NCBI RefSeq assembly: GCF_030851345.1
Contig: NZ_JALPNU010000002.1
Coordinates: forward strand, 361,860-425,859
Direction of reading: 5' to 3'
DNA from: Marinifilum sp. D714
GTDB taxonomy: Bacteria; Bacteroidota; Bacteroidia; Bacteroidales; Marinifilaceae
DNA: 64,000 bases
In this document: positions 37,425 through 43,483 of the stretch, one piece after another
How the letters are laid out: each line of letters starts with the position of its first letter
How positions within the stretch are numbered: position 1 is the first letter of the stretch
Made by a program: the position numbers and the translations under genes
Notes under the pieces: generated by a model
Databases searched by the model: none
What the model was told of the DNA's origin: nothing
The model's input: only the letters and a program-made list of their open reading frames with translations

Positions 37425-37655
37425 TTAAATGTGATAATCAATTGGGTGCTTATCTTCCTTTCCAAACTTTATTTTGTTCCAGGTTCTTTCGTGTAGAAAA
37501 TAGAGTCCCATTTTCGTGAATAATTCAACGCCACCAATCGACATAGCCCAAGTGATATCTCCAATCACCAACCATGAAATCAGTATAGTATCAATTGTTC
37601 CAATAGTTCTCCACGAAATGGTTTTTGCAATACTTCTGTAAGTTTTTTCTTTCAT
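37425..37655 (-). CDS. DUF2061 small membrane protein, first gene of the sulfite reductase operon
   Basis: A 76-residue protein with the DUF2061 signature (SIAKTISWRTIGTIDTILISW) followed by LYFLHERTWNKIKFGK and two hydrophobic segments. DUF2061 genes often accompany sulfate-assimilation genes in Bacteroidota, but the function is unknown. I place the start at 37655 (MKEKTYRS), which resembles family N-termini. The ATG at 37673 directly abuts the terminator T-run. A longer in-frame opening from 37880 runs through the attenuator and is not credible coding sequence. It is preceded by two tandem leader-peptide/terminator modules. Confidence 0.85.
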   Translation of the reverse strand: MKEKTYRSIAKTISWRTIGTIDTILISWLVIGDITWAMSIGGVELFTKMGLYFLHERTWNKIKFGKEDKHPIDYHI

Positions 37656-37673
37656 TTTTTTTAGCTTACTCAT

Positions 37674-37708
37674 AAAAAAAAGAGCCTTCCTGGTTCGCAG
37701 AAAGGCTC
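37674..37708 (-). terminator. Attenuator terminator 2, directly before DUF2061
   Basis: On the minus strand GAGCCTT pairs with AAGGCTC, with an inner CTG/CAG extension, and is followed by eight T. It sits between leader ORF 2 and the first structural gene, so it can only act as a conditional terminator. A weak competing pairing is possible between GCAGA at 37741-37745 and TCTGC in its 5' arm. Confidence 0.85.
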
Positions 37709-37744
37709 GGTATGCTAGTTCACTTATATACATAACGAAATCTG

Positions 37745-37828
37745 CTAAGGTGGATACCATAACATACACATACAACAGCACATCATTTGATATGAGATAT
37801 GATTGCGATATGATTTTTCGTTTTGCAT
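37745..37828 (-). CDS. Cysteine-rich leader peptide 2 (27 aa)
   Basis: The short frame opens at the ATG at 37828 and ends at the TAG at 37745. The second half of the peptide reads MMCCCMCMLWYPP, with Cys codons at 37778-37780, 37775-37777, 37772-37774 and 37766-37768. Initiation could also be at the tandem ATG ATG at 37786 or 37783, giving a peptide of 13 or 12 residues. The TGTTGTATGTGTATG block is shared with leader 1. It lies 37 bases before attenuator terminator 2. I infer a regulatory leader whose translation senses charged tRNA-Cys. Its antiterminator is less obvious than in the first module. Confidence 0.72.
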   Translation of the reverse strand: MQNEKSYRNHISYQMMCCCMCMLWYPP

Positions 37829-37880
37829 TGGTGTTACAATTGATGAATAAATTTTCTATTTTGATTATAGGTAAATCCAT

Positions 37881-37912
37881 AAAAAAAGCCTTTCTGCTAT
37901 TGCAAAAAGGCT
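37881..37912 (-). terminator. Attenuator terminator 1
   Basis: On the minus strand AGCCTTTTTGC pairs with GCAGAAAGGCT (11 bp with one G-T, loop AATA), followed by a run of T. It lies between the two leader frames. Its 5' arm is also complementary to codons 28-31 of leader 1. Confidence 0.9.
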
Positions 37913-37944
37913 AATGTTGTTATTTCTGTCCTACTATTTAAAAT

Positions 37945-38046
37945 TTAAACAACTCCTTCTTGCAGTTCAATACAATCCATACACATACAACAACAAGCTG
38001 TACCTGCAAAAGAAGAAATGATTGTATTTCCAAGAATGTTATTCAT
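37945..38046 (-). CDS. Cysteine-rich leader peptide 1 (33 aa)
   Basis: The ATG at 38046 opens a 33-codon frame ending with TAA at 37945. The central part reads TACCCMCMDCIELQEG: five Cys codons within eight positions (18, 19, 20, 22 and 25). There is no signal peptide or protein family. It sits about 42 bases downstream of a good promoter and 32 bases before terminator 1. Codons 28-31, immediately after the Cys run, carry the antiterminator strand TGCAAGAAGG. These facts fit a ribosome-stalling attenuator leader rather than a functional metalloprotein. Confidence 0.8.
   Translation of the reverse strand: MNNILGNTIISSFAGTACCCMCMDCIELQEGVV
37955..37964 (-). promoter_or_regulatory. Antiterminator strand of attenuator 1
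   Basis: TGCAAGAAGG (minus strand) can pair over 10 bases with CCTTTTTGCA in the 5' arm of terminator 1 (one G-U). A ribosome stalled at Cys codons 18-25 would leave it free. A ribosome at the stop codon would cover it. Confidence 0.7.
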
Positions 38047-38087
38047 TGTTTTGTTTAAATAGGATATAATGATCTTTATTTCGGGTA

Positions 38088-38119
38088 CAATTTTAGGAAT
38101 TCATTTTGAATATTACAAA
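38088..38119 (-). promoter_or_regulatory. Promoter of the attenuated sulfite reductase operon
   Basis: On the minus strand TTTG (38116-38119), 20 bases, then TAAAATTG (38088-38095). The spacing is ideal and there is one mismatch to the Bacteroidota consensus. Leader 1 begins about 42 bases downstream of the -7 element. Confidence 0.65.
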
Positions 38120-38388
38120 CCGCTGATGTAAAAATATTTTCAAAATTGAATATATCCATTGCTGTGAAATCGTTTTCGTTTACTTAGACTGAAACCAAAA
38201 ATAAATAAGCGTATTACCTGAAAATACTAGTCTTTTAGAGGGCTAATAGTGGATGCAAAAATGTAATATTACAGGAGATGATTTTTAATTGGAAAAAAGT
38301 TAAAGAATTTAATAAAGAAGACTTCACAATTAATTTTCATCCTCTAAGTTGAATTAAATTAAAATTGCCAGAGTATAATTTTTATATA
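38120..38388. other. Intergenic stretch between divergent units
   Basis: AT-rich sequence without a credible gene. It must contain the promoter for the plus-strand gene at 38389, but I see no clear match. Confidence 0.4.
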
Positions 38389-38634
38389 ATGACAAAGAAA
38401 ATTAGAATTGTAAATTTTAAGAAGCTGGATCCTGAATTAATGAATTTGGTTCAGAATTTTTATCCTTACGGATTTGAAGATGATATAAAATCTTATCAAT
38501 TGGGTCCGGATAAGAGCTTTTATGCTTTCCCCATAAGTACCGAAGAGTACAATATCTTGGTAAAAGTAGATGTTGACTATGACTTTGACTTAGATATGGA
38601 AGAAGAGGAAAGTGGTCAAGAGGCTGATCTGTAA
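38389..38634 (+). CDS. Hypothetical small acidic protein
   Basis: An 81-residue protein with a basic start (MTKKIRIVNFKKLDPELMNL), a central AFPISTEEYNILVKVDVDYD and a very acidic tail (LDMEEEESGQEADL). I start it at the ATG at 38389; a TTG eight codons upstream is less likely. It has no membrane segment or known motif. It resembles small conserved cytoplasmic proteins of Bacteroidota but I cannot name the family. Confidence 0.65.
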   Translation: MTKKIRIVNFKKLDPELMNLVQNFYPYGFEDDIKSYQLGPDKSFYAFPISTEEYNILVKVDVDYDFDLDMEEEESGQEADL

Positions 38635-38707
38635 GAAGACATTACAAGAGTTATAAAAATTATGGGATGTTCACTTCATTTTTGTTGCTTGGAATTCAAT
38701 CTCTTCC

Positions 38708-38715
38708 TATATTTA
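38708..38715 (+). promoter_or_regulatory. Putative -7 element for the gene at 38740
   Basis: TATATTTA (one mismatch to TAnnTTTG), with a TTTG 23 bases upstream at 38681-38684. The spacing is slightly long. Confidence 0.35.
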
Positions 38716-38739
38716 CAGCACATTTAATAATTAAATACT

Positions 38740-38994
38740 ATGCTACCAAAGTTTTTATTAGCAGACAATTCGCAGGAGTTACCAGATACTCTATTCATCG
38801 TTCACACACGTTCACCTAAGTGTATTATCGAATGTGATGTAGAAGATTTTAATTCTAACCAGACCATTTACTGGATGGATAAAACACCGGAAGATCAGAA
38901 TATGATTGAAGATTTGTTGGATGAGGCTGAAACCTTCTACAATGATGAGTTAGAAAACCAAGAGGATCTTTACGACGAAGAATTTGACGATTAA
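38740..38994 (+). CDS. Hypothetical acidic protein
   Basis: An 84-residue protein with PDTLFIVHTRSPKCIIECDV in the first half and a strongly acidic end (NDELENQEDLYDEEFDD). No signal peptide. It lies 11 bases before the PspC gene and is probably co-transcribed with it. Function unknown. Confidence 0.7.
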   Translation: MLPKFLLADNSQELPDTLFIVHTRSPKCIIECDVEDFNSNQTIYWMDKTPEDQNMIEDLLDEAETFYNDELENQEDLYDEEFDD

Positions 38995-39005
38995 TTAAGA
39001 AAAGA

Positions 39006-39203
39006 ATGAGTAAAAAACTACAGCGATCATCTAATAAAATGATTGCAGGTGTTTGTGCGGGTATTGCTGAATACCTGGGCTTAGACGTAACACTTGTGAG
39101 GGTTTTATATGTGCTAATTTCTATTTTTAGTGCAGGATTTCCAGGACTATTGATCTATGTTATACTTTGGTTTGTAATGCCCGATTATTACGAAGTGTTA
39201 TAA
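39006..39203 (+). CDS. PspC-domain membrane protein
   Basis: A 65-residue protein that is essentially one PspC domain: MIAGVCAGIAEYLGLDVTLVRV followed by a hydrophobic segment (LYVLISIFSAGFPGLLIYVIL) and MPDYYEVL. The stand-alone PspC domain is common in Bacteroidota and is linked by homology to envelope stress. A terminator follows. Confidence 0.93.
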   Translation: MSKKLQRSSNKMIAGVCAGIAEYLGLDVTLVRVLYVLISIFSAGFPGLLIYVILWFVMPDYYEVL

Positions 39204-39227
39204 AGTTATTTACTAAAAAATATAATG

Positions 39228-39251
39228 GGAAAGCAATTGCTTTCCTTTTTT
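39228..39251 (+). terminator. Rho-independent terminator after the PspC gene
   Basis: GGAAAGC, AATT, GCTTTCC, then six T. Confidence 0.88.
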
Positions 39252-39350
39252 GTACCCCAACTTTTCTGCATTTTATGTTTTGTGTTAAAGAACAGTGAAA
39301 AATTCTGAAAAAAGACCACATTTGTCATGATTTCGAATATTCTAATCTTC

Positions 39351-39358
39351 TATTTTTG
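39351..39358 (+). promoter_or_regulatory. Putative -7 element of the TorF-like porin gene
   Basis: TATTTTTG is a full -7 match, 115 bases before the start codon. A TTTG occurs 26 bases upstream, which is longer than usual. The implied leader of more than 100 bases contains CCGCGGTGATAAATAGCTGC and could be structured. Confidence 0.4.
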
Positions 39359-39473
39359 CTGCGATTTTTAGAGATGGATAAATCATGTACCTAACCGCGG
39401 TGATAAATAGCTGCTTAAGTCTGAAATATCCTTTCTTTTTAAAACAAACACAAACACTTAAAGATTCTAATAG

Positions 39474-40190
39474 ATGAACCTAAAAAAACTGATCCCTTTA
39501 ATTGGGTTGGTATGCATTTGTTTGGGAGTTAATGCAGAAAAACTTCCATCAAAAACCAAAGTTAATCGAAGTATTGACTTTGTTAGTAAACACTTATGGA
39601 GAGGTAGTCATAGTGGTACAGCACCTACTATTGAGCCAACGCTGGAGATTCAAACCGGTCGTTTTACATTTGGTGCATGGGGAGCTTATGCAACTGATGA
39701 TAGCTACCAGGAGGTTGACTTGTATGTTTCATATAACACTCCTCTTTTTCAATTTAGTGTTTACGATTTTTATTGTCCACGTCCTAATTTCGAAAAATCA
39801 AAATTCTTTGATTTCGATAGTGAAAACTCTGTTCATTTGTTCGATGCTACAGTAAAGTATAAGGGTTGTGCAAAATTTCCTGTATCTATAATGGGATCTG
39901 TTCTTTTCTATGGAGAGTTTGATAAGGATGAAAATGGAGATCAGAATTACTCTACTTATTTTGAGTTAGGGTATTCGAACTTTATTGGTGGCAAGAAATT
40001 CTCTTATGCATTAGGTTTTTCTCCATTTGAAGGAATGTATGATGATAAATTTAATGTGGTAAACATGAATGTTACCATGTATGATGAAATCAAATTGACT
40101 GATAAATTTTCATTGCCTATTCGTGGTGGATTAACCCTGAATCCAGCAACAGAAAAGTTATTTTTGACTTTCGCAGTTACATTGAAATAA
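39474..40190 (+). CDS. TorF-like putative porin
   Basis: A 238-residue protein with a signal peptide (to about residue 21, GVNAEK). A small beta-barrel pattern opens with DFVSKHLWRGSHSGTAPTIEPT and TGRFTFGAWGAYATDDSYQEVDLY, the pattern of the TorF/TIGR02001-type putative porins. It ends LTFAVTLK. The function in the outer membrane is inferred only. It is a single gene with a terminator. Confidence 0.75.
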   Translation: MNLKKLIPLIGLVCICLGVNAEKLPSKTKVNRSIDFVSKHLWRGSHSGTAPTIEPTLEIQTGRFTFGAWGAYATDDSYQEVDLYVSYNTPLFQFSVYDFYCPRPNFEKSKFFDFDSENSVHLFDATVKYKGCAKFPVSIMGSVLFYGEFDKDENGDQNYSTYFELGYSNFIGGKKFSYALGFSPFEGMYDDKFNVVNMNVTMYDEIKLTDKFSLPIRGGLTLNPATEKLFLTFAVTLK

Positions 40191-40212
40191 AATCAGGTTT
40201 GATAATATTTGC

Positions 40213-40242
40213 AAGGCTTCCTTTTGGGGAAGCCTTTTTTGT
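40213..40242 (+). terminator. Rho-independent terminator after the porin gene
   Basis: AAGGCTTCC and GGAAGCCTT (9 bp, 6-nt loop) followed by a T-run. Confidence 0.9.
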
Positions 40243-40286
40243 TTTAGAATAATTGGTGATATTTAGAAATTGTAAACAGAATTTGA

Positions 40287-40667
40287 ATGAAAGCATTAGA
40301 TAAAGTACAGGAGTTTCACAATGCCTTCGGGGTTAATGTGGAAGAACAACCTAATATTCCAAGTCTTGAACGCTGCGAGTTACGACAAAATATCATTCAG
40401 GAAGAAGTTGATGAATTGAAAGCAGCTTGGGAATCGGGTAATATTGTTGAAGTTGCCGATGCATTGGCGGATATTCATTATGTAGTTATGGGAACGGTTT
40501 TGGAGTTTGGACTTCAGGACAAATACGCTGAGATTTTTTCAGAGGTTCACCGCAGTAACATGAGCAAGTTAGACGAGAATGGAAAACCTTTATACAGAGA
40601 AGATGGTAAGGTGATAAAATCGAATTTGTATACAAAACCCGATATCAAGAAAATTATAAACAAATGA
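40287..40667 (+). CDS. MazG-like nucleoside triphosphate pyrophosphohydrolase
   Basis: A 126-residue all-helical protein with the metal-binding pattern RQNIIQEEVDELKAAWE, then EVADALADIHYVVMGT (ExxE and ExxD-type motifs). This places it in the MazG/phosphoribosyl-ATP-pyrophosphohydrolase fold group. The substrate is probably a non-canonical nucleotide. Its stop overlaps the start of the PhzF gene by 4 bases (ATGA), so the two are translationally coupled. Confidence 0.88.
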   Translation: MKALDKVQEFHNAFGVNVEEQPNIPSLERCELRQNIIQEEVDELKAAWESGNIVEVADALADIHYVVMGTVLEFGLQDKYAEIFSEVHRSNMSKLDENGKPLYREDGKVIKSNLYTKPDIKKIINK

Positions 40668-41452
40668 ACTTGAAAAAATATCACATAGATGCTTTTACAG
40701 ATAAGCTATTTGGAGGGAATCCAGCATGCGTAGTTCCCTTGGAAGAATGGCTTTCAGACGATCTGTTATTGAATATTACAAAAGAAAACAATCTCGCAGA
40801 AACCGCCTTTTTTGTACTTGAAGCTGATCGTTTTCATATTCGTTGGTTTACTCCTGAATTAGAAATGGACTTGTGCGGACATGCAACTTTGGCTACAGCA
40901 CATGTCATTCGTAAACATCTGAATTACCATGAGGATAAAATTCGATTTACATCAGCTAGTGGAGATTTAGAAGTAGCTTTCGAAGGCGATAGGTATGTTC
41001 TTGATTTTCCATCTAGAATGCCTGTACCAGCCTCTTTGCCATCTATTATTGAAGATAGTTTGAATATTAAACCACTAGAGGTATTTCAGGCTAGAGATTA
41101 CGTATTACTGTATGAAAATGAAGATGATATTATCGCTTTGAAACCAGACGAGAATAAGTTAAAAGGTATCGATTTGGGGCATGGAGGAATTGTTTGTACC
41201 GCACTTGGACGAGAGGTTGATTTTGTTTCTCGATTTTTTACTCCAGGAGCAAGTATTTTCGAGGACCCGGTTACTGGATCGGCGCATTGTTCACTAATTC
41301 CGTTTTGGAGTGAGAAACTTGGTAAGAATGAATTATTGGCCAATCAATTGTCAGATAGAAAAGGTGTGCTGTACTGTTCAAATAGTGATGATCGAGTCAA
41401 AATAGCTGGTCATGCAGTAAGTTATAGTGTTGGAGAAATCTATTTAGATTAA
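40664..41452 (+). CDS. PhzF-family isomerase
   Basis: A 262-residue protein of the PhzF/diaminopimelate-epimerase fold. The N-terminus YHIDAFTDKLFGGNPACVVPL and the catalytic Glu motif NNLAETAFF are clear, with IRWFTPELEMDLCGHATLA and FTPGASIFEDPVTGSAHCSL completing the signature. Homologs act on varied substrates; there is no phenazine cluster here, so the physiological role is unknown. Confidence 0.93.
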   Translation: MNLKKYHIDAFTDKLFGGNPACVVPLEEWLSDDLLLNITKENNLAETAFFVLEADRFHIRWFTPELEMDLCGHATLATAHVIRKHLNYHEDKIRFTSASGDLEVAFEGDRYVLDFPSRMPVPASLPSIIEDSLNIKPLEVFQARDYVLLYENEDDIIALKPDENKLKGIDLGHGGIVCTALGREVDFVSRFFTPGASIFEDPVTGSAHCSLIPFWSEKLGKNELLANQLSDRKGVLYCSNSDDRVKIAGHAVSYSVGEIYLD

Positions 41453-41478
41453 TTTAGAAATGTTAAATAAACTAAAAT

Positions 41479-41504
41479 GACCTTAGAAAACTAATTTTAA
41501 GGTC
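41479..41504 (+). terminator. Probable terminator after the PhzF gene
   Basis: GACCTTA and TAAGGTC form a 7-bp stem with a 12-nt loop, followed by GTTTCTGTTT. The T-run is interrupted. Confidence 0.55.
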
Positions 41505-41536
41505 GTTTCTGTTTATAATAATATGTAGATTTGATT

Positions 41537-42862
41537 ATGATAGAATTCAAGACAGATCCGCAAACAGTTAATGATTTAAATTTATTACCGAAACATCATG
41601 GAGATATCTCCATTCTAAATTTATTCAATTCAACAAAAACAAAAGGTGGTTATAATGCTCTGATTCATTTAATGGAAACACCATCAAATGAAATTGATAT
41701 TATCAATAATAGAGTTAAGACAATTAAATTTGTGGGCAAACTCAATGAACAAATTATCGCATGTTTAAATGACAATGTGCTCGATATTTTAGAGTATTAT
41801 TTGAATCAAAATACGGTGCCCCTTCGCGATAATTTTATTGATGCATTGAGTGACAGAATAACTTATTTCTTTAGACCTAATAATGATTACTTTATTGTTT
41901 CCAGAGCATTGGAGTACATTGGGAAACAAATTTCAAATTTACATGTACTTGTTGAACAATCGGGAGCTGAACTACCTGAGTTTTTTGAGGAATTAAAGGC
42001 TGATATTCACGAGTTAAGAAAGGATGAAAACTTGAATGGATTGCTAAACCCTAAAAAAAAGAAAATTTCCTTTAGGCAGATGAATCGATTTGATTCTTTG
42101 ATTAGAAAGAATTATATAGAATTGCTGCAAAGAATAATAAAGAGAACCTATTTGCTTGATGCTTATTTGTCTGTTTCTAATTTTTACACGAAGAGTAGTT
42201 TCCATTTTCCAGAAATGAAAAACTCTGATGTTCCGGAATTTAACGCAAAAGATATATTTCACCCTTTTGTAGAAGAGCCTGTTCCTTGTAGTTTCGAATT
42301 GGGAAGTAATAACAACCTTTGTTTTTTAACCGGAGCCAATATGGCAGGAAAATCTACATTTTTAAAAGCGGTTTCCTTATCAGTTTATTTGGCACACATT
42401 GGTTTTCCTGTTCCAGCTAAAAGTTGTAAGCTGTCTGTCTTCAATGGGTTGTTTACTACCATTAATTTGTCAGATGACATTCAATTGGGCTATAGTCATT
42501 ATTATAGTGAGGTGAGGCGAATTAAGGAAACAGCCTTGAATTTGAAATCTCACAAAAAGTTATTTGTTATCTTCGATGAATTATTCAGAGGAACTAATGT
42601 AAAGGATGCTTACGATGCCAGCCTATTGATTACAAAAGGCTTTCTGAAATCGAAAGGATCCTTATTTATAATTTCGAGTCATATCTCCGAAGTGGGAGAT
42701 CAATTATTGGAAGGAAGTTTAGCTGATTTAAAATATTTTGACTCTCGATTGGAAGGAGATATTCCTATTAATACCTATCAACTTGTAGAGGGAATATCAA
42801 GCGAACGTCATGGATTGGCAATTGTAAAGCGAGAAGGAATTGTAGAACTTTTAGAAGCGTAA
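41537..42862 (+). CDS. MutS-family ATPase (short form, no mismatch-recognition domain)
   Basis: A 441-residue protein carrying the MutS lever/clamp helices and C-terminal ATPase. Walker A is LTGANMAGKSTFLKAV, and the Walker B region KLFVIFDELFRGTNVKDAYDAS is intact. The N-terminal mismatch-binding and connector domains of MutS1 are absent, and there is no Smr domain as in MutS2. The frame is open from a TTG at 41531, but the ATG at 41537 (MIEFKTDPQTVNDL) is preferred. The stop is 2 bases before the pentapeptide gene. Confidence 0.87.
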   Translation: MIEFKTDPQTVNDLNLLPKHHGDISILNLFNSTKTKGGYNALIHLMETPSNEIDIINNRVKTIKFVGKLNEQIIACLNDNVLDILEYYLNQNTVPLRDNFIDALSDRITYFFRPNNDYFIVSRALEYIGKQISNLHVLVEQSGAELPEFFEELKADIHELRKDENLNGLLNPKKKKISFRQMNRFDSLIRKNYIELLQRIIKRTYLLDAYLSVSNFYTKSSFHFPEMKNSDVPEFNAKDIFHPFVEEPVPCSFELGSNNNLCFLTGANMAGKSTFLKAVSLSVYLAHIGFPVPAKSCKLSVFNGLFTTINLSDDIQLGYSHYYSEVRRIKETALNLKSHKKLFVIFDELFRGTNVKDAYDASLLITKGFLKSKGSLFIISSHISEVGDQLLEGSLADLKYFDSRLEGDIPINTYQLVEGISSERHGLAIVKREGIVELLEA

Positions 42863-42864
42863 GA

Positions 42865-43431
42865 ATGGATTATATTGAAGAAGAAATTTTTGAAAACCAG
42901 GATTTTTTGACTGCAAATTTACCAAAGGCTGAATATGACAATTGCCGCTTTGTAAATTGCACATTTGCCAATTCTGATTTATCGAATGTTATTTTTTTTG
43001 AGTGTGAATTTGATTCCTGTGATTTGAGCAATGTTAAAGTGAATAATACTGCCTTTCGAGACGTTCAATTTAAATCATGTAAAATGTTAGGCATTGCATT
43101 TCAGGATTGCAACAAGCTATTGCTTTCTTTTGCTTTTACCGATTGTATGCTAAACCTTTCTTCATTTTATCAGCTAAAACTAAAAGCCATTCAATTTGTA
43201 AACTGTCAGTTACATGAAGTGGATTTTGCAGAAGCAGATCTAAACCAATCTTCATTTGCAAATTGCGATTTGGCAGGTGCTGTATTTGATTATACCAATT
43301 TGGAGAAAGCAGATTTAAGTTTGGCAAGCAATTATTCCATTCATCCCGAGTCGAATAAAATTAAGAAAGCTAAATTTTCAGTCCAAGGTCTGGCAGGATT
43401 GTTACAGCAATATGATATTGTAATAAAATAA
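42865..43431 (+). CDS. Pentapeptide-repeat protein
   Basis: A 188-residue protein made of A(D/N)LXX-type repeats, for example FVNCTFANSDLSNVIFFECE and NCQLHEVDFAEADLNQSSFA. It forms a right-handed quadrilateral beta-helix. Some family members mimic DNA and protect gyrase (Qnr, MfpA). Its coupling to a MutS-like ATPase (2-base gap) is suggestive of a DNA-related role, but that is inference. Confidence 0.88.
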   Translation: MDYIEEEIFENQDFLTANLPKAEYDNCRFVNCTFANSDLSNVIFFECEFDSCDLSNVKVNNTAFRDVQFKSCKMLGIAFQDCNKLLLSFAFTDCMLNLSSFYQLKLKAIQFVNCQLHEVDFAEADLNQSSFANCDLAGAVFDYTNLEKADLSLASNYSIHPESNKIKKAKFSVQGLAGLLQQYDIVIK

Positions 43432-43435
43432 ACAA

Positions 43436-43465
43436 GAGGCTATCTCTTTTGAGACAGCCTCTTTC
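43436..43465 (+). terminator. Rho-independent terminator after the pentapeptide gene
   Basis: GAGGCTATCTC and GAGACAGCCTC (one A-C mismatch, 4-nt loop), then TTTC. It lies between convergent genes. Confidence 0.75.
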
Positions 43466-43483
43466 ATTTAGCTTGAAATAATT

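Noticed and set aside
37656..37880. Extended DUF2061 reading frame starting at the ATG at 37880
   Set aside because: The extra 75 residues cross a second leader frame and a terminator and resemble no protein. DUF2061 proteins are about 70-80 residues, and MKEKTYRS at 37655 is a typical start.
39385..39420. SAM-II-like riboswitch (GATAAATAGCT)
   Set aside because: Only the short motif resembles it. The flanking pairing needed for the pseudoknot is not evident, and the downstream gene is a porin-like protein.
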